Shown here: positions 5,391 through 11,041 of the stretch, in pieces | How positions within the stretch are numbered: position 1 is the first letter of the stretch | Layout of the letters: every line of letters begins with the position of its first letter | DNA from: Leptospirillum sp. | Lineage (GTDB): Bacteria; Nitrospirota; Leptospirillia; Leptospirillales; Leptospirillaceae | Assembly: GCA_027343785.1 (NCBI GenBank) | Contig: DAHWKF010000053.1 | Span: 1-11,041 of the forward strand | Length of the DNA stretch: 11,041 bases | Direction of reading: 5' to 3' | Translations under genes and position numbers: made by a program | The notes under the pieces: model-generated | Told to the model about the DNA's origin: nothing | Databases searched by the model: none | Seen by the model: the letters and a program-made list of their open reading frames with translations, nothing else

Positions 5391-7669
5391 GCCGATGTGT
5401 TCTCCGGAGTGTCATTGTCTGGGGAATGTTTGTCGGCGATATGTCTCAGGAGGGCCCGGAGCAAAAAACCGGTCCCCAGGACCAGAAAGATGACGCAGAC
5501 GACAATCCCGATCGGGTGGGAATAGAACCAGAATCGTACCGACTGGAGCCAATCGAGGTGTCCGGTTTCAAAAGAGGAGGCGGGGAGAAAAAAGGAGTTC
5601 ATCCCTTGTGGCGTCACCACTGTCACGTTACCGAAAATTCCCGAAAAGTGGCGGGGATCGAACAGGACCCGGTCCATCGAACGGATGCCATTCTGGCTGA
5701 CGCCGACGACCGAGAGGACCACCCGACCGGGGTGATATGGGGAGGCGGTTTCCATCAGCACTCCGACCGGGATCCGGGCTTTTTTGAATTCATGGATGAG
5801 GTCTGATGGCCCGAAATGGGAGGGCGGCGGATTTTTCCACCGGAAGATCTTGAGCAACAGGTCTTCTCTCCGGAGTTTTTCGAGATTGGCCGTCGACTCC
5901 CAGGGGAGGGATCGTGTGAACTTCAACAGGAGAGGGTTGGAGTCGTAGGTGCCGATAATGACCAGGTTTCTTTTTTCAACCCGCCCGAGGGTTTCGGGAT
6001 TCGACACCCTGATCCGGACGGCGGGAAGTCCTGTCTGGGCTCCGAACGTGGCCATCATATGGAGAAAGATCCCGATGTCTCCGGAGCCGGGAACTTTTGA
6101 AAAGACGATGCCTGTCCTTGCCTGGTCCGCATAGCGGGTAAAGGGGTATCCGCCATTGGGAAAGAGCCTGAGGTCGGGAAGGACGGCAAACCGGGGGAAG
6201 GCATGAATGTCGATGGCGGAATCCGGCAGGATGGTTCCGGACAGACGGGGATTTTTGTCCATTGTGCAGGAGAGGACCGCCGGAAAGGAGTTCCGGAAAT
6301 TGAAGTTGAAAACCAGCCGGTTCCTGAAAGGTGTGAAATCGCTGACGGCCAGCGGAATATCCGCTGTTTGAGTGATCGAACCGTCTCCTGTCGCCGGAAG
6401 AGGGAGGGATTCCTGGTAACGGTCGTTGAGGAAGATATCCAGCCGGGAACGGTTTTCCCGGTTTTTGGTCCGGATCCGAAACCGGATACGGGCGTGAATC
6501 CATTTGCGGCTCCAGGTAAAAAGGTCCGGGGGAAGAGAAAAACTGACCCGCACCGACCCGCTTCCATGAACCGTCAACGCATCCGGAGATTCAAGCGAGC
6601 CGAACGGAATGGTGTTCCGGGATGTGACCCACCGTGGAGCGTCATCGGGAAGGCGGGGGTGCGGAGGGTAAGCACCCTGGAGATTCTCAAATCCACCATC
6701 GGGGGGAAACCGGTTTTCCGAAAGCGCGATGGCGGCGAGCCTGATTTCCCCCGGAGATTGGCCCGAGATCACGAGGATGCGGGAAAACGGATCGGCTGGA
6801 TGCCGCACGATGCCGAGAAATGGTCCCGATATGGGTGCGGGGAACCAGCCGGGAGGAATGTCCCGGGCCAAGGCCAGAAGAATCAGATGTCCGGGCGGCA
6901 GTGTTGAAAAATCCCGTTTTTTCACGATGCTGACCGGAAAACGGAACGGGAGATAAGGGCCGTTGACCCCGAGCCAGGAGGCGGCAATTCCGGCCGCTTC
7001 CAGAACATCCGGATCGGTCGAGACGAAAACAAAGGGAACCCGCCTGAGTCCGGCGGCATCCGGGTACAGGAAGGGGAAGGGCAGATCGGAAAGGCGGGGA
7101 GGAACACCGATCCGGCTTCCATGGACGGTCACGGTGGACCGTCTGAGGATGGTGATAAAAGGGACAGAGCCGAATATGGCGCAGGGGTTTTTCGGATCCC
7201 GGATCACGCGGAGCCTGAGGGTGTTTCGGGTGTTGACAAGAAACCCCGGGACGCCGATCGATATCGACAAAACCAGTCCGGAATCCTGGGGCGACCCGCT
7301 GACATTTCTCAGCAAGATCCCGTTCCAGTCGACGGCCAGCGTGTGGTGTGCCGTCTGGAACAGTCCGGGCCGGAATCGATAGATCAGGTGGATGGTGGCG
7401 TTCCGGACCAGCTTGTCGGGAGACACACCGATATGGAACGTCTGGTCGGCGGAGTTGGGGCCGATGTCCAGGTCTTTTTCCATCTGGAGGTCTTCAAAGG
7501 ACAGCGTCTGGTGAAACTCGCCGTCAGGTAAGGGCATCGGGGGGGACAGGGGGACGGAGGACGGGCTGGCCATCTTTTCCTCCAGCGCGAGCGACGCTCC
7601 GGGAAAAAAGAAGAGCATGGCGAACATCAGGCACGGGATGATCTGCCCACAGGTTCGGATACGGATCAC
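5387..7669 (-). CDS. bcsB: BcsB, periplasmic membrane-anchored cellulose synthase subunit
   Basis: The product (760 aa) is the regulatory/accessory subunit that docks on BcsA and guides the emerging glucan. An N-terminal signal sequence (hydrophobic IIPCLMFAMLFFFPGASLA, about 10-28) leads into a large periplasmic part with alternating beta-rich and mixed domains. The BcsB hallmark LFPNGGYPFTRYADQARTGIV lies at about 502-522, corresponding to the LFANAGFPFSRMADL-type segment of enterobacterial BcsB. Other family features are the NPCAIFG segment at 161-167 and SCTMDKNPRLSGTILPDS at 467-484. A single C-terminal membrane helix (about 719-741, GIVVCVIFLVLGTGFLLRALL) precedes a short polar tail, matching the BcsB anchor that contacts BcsA. 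The start is GTG, overlapping the bcsA stop by 4 bases (GTGA), with CCGGAG placing GGAG 7 bases upstream. Length is in the family's range. Confidence 0.94.
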   Translation of the reverse strand: MIRIRTCGQIIPCLMFAMLFFFPGASLALEEKMASPSSVPLSPPMPLPDGEFHQTLSFEDLQMEKDLDIGPNSADQTFHIGVSPDKLVRNATIHLIYRFRPGLFQTAHHTLAVDWNGILLRNVSGSPQDSGLVLSISIGVPGFLVNTRNTLRLRVIRDPKNPCAIFGSVPFITILRRSTVTVHGSRIGVPPRLSDLPFPFLYPDAAGLRRVPFVFVSTDPDVLEAAGIAASWLGVNGPYLPFRFPVSIVKKRDFSTLPPGHLILLALARDIPPGWFPAPISGPFLGIVRHPADPFSRILVISGQSPGEIRLAAIALSENRFPPDGGFENLQGAYPPHPRLPDDAPRWVTSRNTIPFGSLESPDALTVHGSGSVRVSFSLPPDLFTWSRKWIHARIRFRIRTKNRENRSRLDIFLNDRYQESLPLPATGDGSITQTADIPLAVSDFTPFRNRLVFNFNFRNSFPAVLSCTMDKNPRLSGTILPDSAIDIHAFPRFAVLPDLRLFPNGGYPFTRYADQARTGIVFSKVPGSGDIGIFLHMMATFGAQTGLPAVRIRVSNPETLGRVEKRNLVIIGTYDSNPLLLKFTRSLPWESTANLEKLRREDLLLKIFRWKNPPPSHFGPSDLIHEFKKARIPVGVLMETASPYHPGRVVLSVVGVSQNGIRSMDRVLFDPRHFSGIFGNVTVVTPQGMNSFFLPASSFETGHLDWLQSVRFWFYSHPIGIVVCVIFLVLGTGFLLRALLRHIADKHSPDNDTPENTSA

Positions 7670-9804
7670 GCCGACTCTCCGGAAGGCTGTTTGTTCCCGG
7701 AAGACCCGGGGGAGCTCGACCAGAAAATTCCCTGGATGGCGCGGGCTTGGCCCACCATAGCAAAAACGGTGACTTCCCAGAGACTTTTCAGGATGCTGTC
7801 CGCTTTTTCGGAGATCCCCAGCCGGACCCAGGCATCCGCCCTTCCGTACAGGATCAGGACGAGATCCCGTTCTTCCTGCAGGGTGAGTGGCCTGAAATTG
7901 AAACGGACGGAAAATTCATCCATGCCGACAACCTCGGCGGGAAATTCGTGGATCCGGTCGAGAAAGGGGATCTCCAGCCGCACCTCTTCGCCGGTCTGGA
8001 GAGCGGCGCTCTTGAGAAGCCGGACCCTGACGCCGAAATCCGACATGTCTTCGGTCTCTCCGTAGATAACCTGTCCTCCTCCGCCGGAAATCCGGATCGG
8101 AAACGTTACGCTGATACGGGGCCGGAATCGTCTTTGAGCCCGTTCCCATCCGACTGCGAGGGTCGTTCCGATAATCAGGAGGTTATGGATCGTCCAGGCC
8201 AACGTCAGGATAATCGTGGGGATTTCCCCGAATCCCCCGGTGAACCGGAGAATTCCGGAAAAAAGGCCGCCCAGGTTCAGAATCCACAAAACGATGAATG
8301 GCTTGGCGATGTCTCGGTCGTAGTACTCCTTTTCGATCCGGCCTTCCTTGGCCGTCACATTGAAGCTTCCCAGTCCCGGCTTGATCAGCGCCAGGAGGGT
8401 TGGGAGAAAGATGTAGGGTGCGAGGGTCGTCTCGTATACCTGGTTCCAGAACGAATGCCGGTGGCGTCCGTTGATGGCCGCGTTCGTGAGAAGGGACAGG
8501 CCGATCGTGGGTAAGGCGTAACTCGCGATCGAATAGGCGTCGGCATCGAAGATGCGGATGCCGAAATAAAGATAGGCCAGGGGGGCGGTCAGAAAGATGA
8601 TCCGGGGGAGGGAGGAAAGAAAAAAGAGCATCCCGTTCAGATAGCAAAGTTTCTGGGGGAGCGACAGCCCCTTGGCCAGAAGCGGATTCTCCAGCCGAAA
8701 GATCTGGATCATTCCCCTCGCCCACCGGATCCGTTGCCGTATGTGTGCGGAGAGGGAAGGGGTGGCGAGACCCGCCGCCTGTGGCAAGTTCAGGTAGGCC
8801 GACTGCCATCCGCGCCGATGAAGCTTGATGGAGGTGTGGGCGTCTTCCGTGACCGTTTCGACGGCAAATCCCCTTATTTCTGTCAGGGCTTTCCTTCGCA
8901 TGACTGTGCAGGAACCGCAGAATGTCGTGGCGTTCCAGAGGTCATTTCCGTCCTGGATGACGCCGTAAAACAACTCCCCTTCGTTTGGAAGCTTCTTGAA
9001 AACGTTCAGGTTCTTTTCGTAGGGATCGGGGGAGTAGAAATGATGAGGAGTCTGCACGAAAGCCATGCCGGGAGACTTTTCCAGAATACCGACCGTCGTC
9101 TGGAGAAACGATCGGGTCGGAATATGGTCGCAGTCGAAGATGGCAACGTATTTCCCTTCGGTGCGGGCAAGGGCAAAGTTGATATTTCCGGCTTTCGCGT
9201 GATGGTGTTCCGGTCGGGCGATATACGAGATTCCGGTCTGTTCCGCAAACGCGGCAAATTCCGGGCGGTCGCCGTCGTCGAGTAAAAATATTTTCTTCCT
9301 GTCCGGGGGCCAGTCAATATTGAGGGCCGCGAGGATCGTCGGACGCACGATAGCCAGGGGCTCGTTGTAGGTTGGAATCAGGATATCGACGTCAGGCCAG
9401 GATGCGATGTCTTTCGGAAGCTGGTCGGCCTTTCTGGAAAGGGGGTAGGCGGTTTGCAAATACCCTAGGACCAGGATCACCCAGGAGTAGAGTTCCGCGG
9501 CGAACAGGATAAAGACAAAGGGATACTCGTACCAGTGGACGTTGGGATCTCCAATGCCGAGCGTCTGGGTCGTTCTCCACCAGGCGTACCGGAAGGTGGC
9601 AAACAGCGACAGGGAAATCAGGGTCAGAATGACCCAGCGTTTTCCGTCCAGGACGCTTTTAAGAAGAAGTCCGGCGGCGAACAGAAAAGAACCGAGCCAG
9701 AGTTGGGTTTCCCAGTCGGGAGAGGGTGTGGCGGCCAGAAAGAAAAGAAGGAGGACACCTGCGACGAGAAAAAAAACCTGGGCTGTTCTGGAAAAACGAT
9801 GCAT
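7666..9804 (-). CDS. bcsA: BcsA, cellulose synthase catalytic subunit (UDP-forming) with c-di-GMP-binding PilZ domain
   Basis: Processive inner-membrane GT2 glycosyltransferase: UDP-glucose is added to beta-1,4-glucan, which it also extrudes. From ATG 9804 the product is 712 aa. Membrane helices come first (FFLVAGVLLLFFLAA at about 11-25 and several more to about 120). The GT2 domain carries DILIPTYNEP (140-149), the DDG motif (176-178), DCD (224-226), FCGS (295-298), TED (319-321) and QRIRW (357-361). The gating-loop motif FNVTAK is at 481-486, and further helices run to about 553. The PilZ domain follows: an RxxxR at 559-563 and DMSDFG (DxSxxG) at 586-591, so c-di-GMP activation is expected. 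All catalytic and c-di-GMP-binding residues are present. The frame is open back to ATG 10038, but that extension (78 residues) shows no homology features; ATG 9804 has GGGAGG 10 bases upstream and puts the first helix close to the N-terminus. First gene of the operon. Confidence 0.97.
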   Translation of the reverse strand: MHRFSRTAQVFFLVAGVLLLFFLAATPSPDWETQLWLGSFLFAAGLLLKSVLDGKRWVILTLISLSLFATFRYAWWRTTQTLGIGDPNVHWYEYPFVFILFAAELYSWVILVLGYLQTAYPLSRKADQLPKDIASWPDVDILIPTYNEPLAIVRPTILAALNIDWPPDRKKIFLLDDGDRPEFAAFAEQTGISYIARPEHHHAKAGNINFALARTEGKYVAIFDCDHIPTRSFLQTTVGILEKSPGMAFVQTPHHFYSPDPYEKNLNVFKKLPNEGELFYGVIQDGNDLWNATTFCGSCTVMRRKALTEIRGFAVETVTEDAHTSIKLHRRGWQSAYLNLPQAAGLATPSLSAHIRQRIRWARGMIQIFRLENPLLAKGLSLPQKLCYLNGMLFFLSSLPRIIFLTAPLAYLYFGIRIFDADAYSIASYALPTIGLSLLTNAAINGRHRHSFWNQVYETTLAPYIFLPTLLALIKPGLGSFNVTAKEGRIEKEYYDRDIAKPFIVLWILNLGGLFSGILRFTGGFGEIPTIILTLAWTIHNLLIIGTTLAVGWERAQRRFRPRISVTFPIRISGGGGQVIYGETEDMSDFGVRVRLLKSAALQTGEEVRLEIPFLDRIHEFPAEVVGMDEFSVRFNFRPLTLQEERDLVLILYGRADAWVRLGISEKADSILKSLWEVTVFAMVGQARAIQGIFWSSSPGSSGNKQPSGESA

Positions 9805-9814
9805 GGAACGGATT

Positions 9815-9820
9815 CCTCCC
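9815..9820 (-). promoter_or_regulatory. Shine-Dalgarno site that sets the bcsA start
   Basis: On the coding strand GGGAGG (9820-9815) lies 10 bases before ATG 9804. The upstream in-frame ATGs at 9888 and 10038 lack a comparable site; the sequence just before 9888 is TTGTTTCA. Confidence 0.6.
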
Positions 9821-9976
9821 GGTTCTTTCCAGAAACGTCTGGCCTGGGCAGCTCTTCTGTTCGCCTGGATCGGCCTTTCGTCCGGCATTGAAACAAGTGC
9901 AACGTCGACGGACCGGCGAGGACAAAACCTTGAACGCGCGGGTCCGGTCTTTCCTCCCGGGAATGATTTTTGACAA

Positions 9977-10040
9977 GGACTCCTGTCTCTCCAGAAGTAG
10001 ACAGTAGTGCAATTCCCGTTCCATTGGGAGTCCAACATGG
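9977..10040 (-). promoter_or_regulatory. Possible structured leader RNA upstream of bcsA
   Basis: On the transcribed strand GGACTC (10033-10028) can pair with GAGTCC (9982-9977), enclosing an inner CTGTCT/AGACAG stem (10004-9999 with 9988-9983, 10-base loop) that abuts the outer stem. A rival hairpin, CCATTGG with CCAACATGG (10021-10027 with 10032-10040, 2-base bulge), uses the same GAGTCC arm, so the two folds exclude each other. This is suggestive only: stems are short and a chance origin in GC-rich DNA is possible. Confidence 0.3.
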
Positions 10041-10102
10041 GCCGAAGACAAACTCATGACAATATTGCTCAAATTGAGGAAGTTTCACGAGTGGAGTGCG
10101 GA

Positions 10103-10132
10103 TTTGTAAAGGATATGTTCAGTTGTTGTCAA
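10103..10132 (-). promoter_or_regulatory. Candidate promoter of the bcs operon
   Basis: On the minus strand a perfect TTGACA (10132-10127), an 18-base spacer and TACAAA (10108-10103; four of six matches to the -10 consensus) form a plausible sigma-70-type promoter. Initiation would fall near 10096, about 290 bases before the bcsA ATG. No better pair was seen nearer to the gene. Confidence 0.35.
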
Positions 10133-10347
10133 AAAAACCGACAGTTCCGGCATCCGGCGCGATTTTCCGTTTGCCGCCCCGTCTGAAGAAGGTCCGGATA
10201 TGTTGCCGATCGCCTTGTTTTCGGCAGTATTCTGATTCCGGCAGTTCTGAAGAATTCCGGGCGGATTCCTTCGCTTTTCGTAAGGAAGGCTGACACCGGG
10301 ATTGCAAGAAGTGAGATCTGCGGATTGAAGGATGTCAAACTTCTTCC

Positions 10348-10366
10348 TGATTACCTATGATAATCA
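10348..10366 (+). promoter_or_regulatory. Small inverted repeat with a -10-like core ahead of the transposase
   Basis: TGATTA (10348-10353) and TAATCA (10361-10366) are perfect inverted arms around CCTATGA. TATGAT (10356-10361) within it resembles a -10 element, but no matching -35 box is present at 17 bases. It could be the transposase promoter overlapped by an operator, or chance. Confidence 0.25.
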
Positions 10367-10426
10367 GCCCGATTTCTGATACCATACAACCTTGATATCT
10401 CAACTATTTACTGGACGGAGGATACC

Positions 10427-11041
10427 ATGGCCAAAAATCGGATCCAATTCCAGAAAGGGCTGAGTTTCGCCGAATTTCACCGTCAGTATGGAACGGAGGA
10501 ACAATGCCGGCAAGCCCTGTTCCAGTGGCGCTGGCCTTCGGGGTTTCGGTGTCCCTCCTGCGAAGGAGACCGGTTCTGTGTGCTTTCCAACGGTCGCTAC
10601 CAGTGCAACAGCTGCCGTCACCAGGCCTCTCTCACGAGCGGGACGCTCTTCGCCGGCACCAAGCTGCCGCTCACCGTCTGGTTTCTGGCGATCTACCTCC
10701 TGACCCAGAGCAAGAATGCCATGTCGGCACTGGAACTCAAGCGCCAGCTGGGCGTTTGTTACAATACCGCCTGGTTGTTGAAGCACAAGGTTCTCCAGGT
10801 GATGAAAGAACGGGACGATGCACTCCCTTTGTCCGGTCCCGTCCAGATCGATGACGCCTACTGGGGGGGAGAACGACGCGGCGGCAAACGGGGCCGGGGG
10901 GCTCCCGGAAAAACGCCGTTCCTGGCGGCGGTCCAGTGCACCGAAGAAGGGCGTCCCCTCCGGCTTCGCCTCACCCGGGTCCGGGGGTTCTCCCGACACG
11001 AGATCGACTCCTGGGCCCGGAAGCATCTTTCCCCGGACTGC
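10427..11041 (+). CDS. IS1595-family transposase, N-terminal part (3' end outside window)
   Basis: A DDE-type transposase that moves its own IS; 205 residues are visible and the frame is still open at the window edge. An N-terminal zinc ribbon is seen as C42PSC45 and C60NSC63 (RCPSC..YQCNSCRHQASLTSGT). It is followed by the family's helical block (TKLPLTVWFLAIYLLTQSK, then ALELKRQLGVCYNTAWLLKHKV). The catalytic domain begins at VQIDDAYWGGERRGGKRGRG (139-158), with D142 the likely first catalytic aspartate; the other catalytic residues lie near or beyond the end. This order of zinc ribbon, helical region and 'IDD/E-x-Y-x-GG' core is characteristic of IS1595. ATG 10427 has GGAGG (10417-10421) 5 bases upstream. 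It diverges from the bcs operon. No frameshift is seen in the visible part. Confidence 0.92.
   Translation, partial: MAKNRIQFQKGLSFAEFHRQYGTEEQCRQALFQWRWPSGFRCPSCEGDRFCVLSNGRYQCNSCRHQASLTSGTLFAGTKLPLTVWFLAIYLLTQSKNAMSALELKRQLGVCYNTAWLLKHKVLQVMKERDDALPLSGPVQIDDAYWGGERRGGKRGRGAPGKTPFLAAVQCTEEGRPLRLRLTRVRGFSRHEIDSWARKHLSPDC

Larger units (their letters stand above)
9821..10329. other. bcs operon upstream region, no supported gene
   Basis: Several short open frames exist on both strands, but none shows a domain, a good ribosome-binding site or conserved-looking composition. On the minus strand it probably contains the operon promoter (10103-10132) and a leader of about 290 bases with inverted repeats: GGACTC/GAGTCC (9977-9982 with 10028-10033), CTGTCT/AGACAG (9983-9988 with 9999-10004) and CGGACC/GGTCCG (9909-9914 with 9941-9946). 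A partial direct repeat, GGCAGTATTCTGA (10223-10235) and GGCAGTTCTGA (10240-10250), lies farther upstream. I looked for the conserved c-di-GMP riboswitch motif (GCAAACC and surrounding) and did not see it. Confidence 0.5.
10330..11041 (+). mobile_element. IS1595-family insertion sequence, left part (cut by window end)
   Basis: The transposase starting at 10427 defines the element, which continues past the window. The left terminus cannot be fixed because the right inverted repeat is not visible. GGATGTCAAACTTCTTCC at 10330, 97 bases before the start codon, is one plausible terminus; GGCTGACACC near 10288 is another. Between 10330 and the gene lies TGATTA-7 bases-TAATCA (10348-10366), with TATGATAAT in its centre, a possible promoter/operator for the transposase. 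Confidence 0.45.

Noticed and set aside
9805..10096. c-di-GMP riboswitch in the bcsA leader
   Set aside because: None of the conserved GEMM-type sequence blocks could be recognised on the transcribed strand; only generic stems are visible.
10400..11026. 208-residue minus-strand frame opposite the IS1595 transposase
   Set aside because: The plus strand carries zinc-ribbon and catalytic motifs with a ribosome-binding site; the antisense frame has none.
1..11041. Composite transposon carrying the bcs operon
   Set aside because: The two flanking transposases belong to different families, so they would not act as a matched pair.
1..11041. tRNA, rRNA or CRISPR array
   Set aside because: No cloverleaf-like conserved blocks, rRNA motifs or regularly spaced direct repeats were seen on either strand.

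Overview
The window holds a bacterial cellulose-synthesis operon (bcsA-bcsB-bcsC-bcsQ, all on the minus strand, about 8.4 kb). A DNA-repair gene faces it, and a partial insertion sequence lies at each edge. The reading is by eye from protein motifs, start sites and gene spacing; no database was searched. GC-rich coding sequence, Shine-Dalgarno sites of the GGAGG type, an outer-membrane TPR/porin subunit and a BcsA with a PilZ domain indicate a Gram-negative bacterium. The style recalls acidophilic Leptospirillum-like Nitrospirota, but that is a guess from general resemblance.

Layout. 1-168: C-terminal end of an integrase-type transposase, followed to about 338 by what looks like the right end of its IS, with three copies of a degenerate subterminal repeat. 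339-677: non-coding, holding a hairpin and a weak promoter. 691-1311 (+): 3-methyladenine DNA glycosylase, convergent with the operon and separated from it by 64 bases. 9804-1376 (-): bcsA, bcsB, bcsC, bcsQ. A/B and B/C overlap by 4 bases each (GTGA, ATGA), which implies translational coupling. C and Q are 49 bases apart, and that gap contains two inverted repeats, one covering the bcsQ ribosome-binding site. 9821-10329: upstream region with a candidate sigma-70-type promoter and a possibly structured leader of about 290 bases. 10330-11041 (+): start of an IS1595-family element with a transposase cut by the window end.

How the genes work together. BcsA is the inner-membrane glycosyltransferase that polymerises UDP-glucose and extrudes the glucan, gated by c-di-GMP through its PilZ domain. 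BcsB is its membrane-anchored periplasmic partner. BcsC is the TPR scaffold and outer-membrane exit. BcsQ is a MinD/ParA-like ATPase associated with localisation or assembly of the machine. Neither bcsZ (endoglucanase) nor bcsD is present between the flanking elements. Points of interest are a short BcsC barrel (about 223 residues), a BcsQ with a proline-rich N-terminal extension and an altered ATPase signature lysine, and possible RNA structure at the operon leader and at the bcsC-bcsQ junction.
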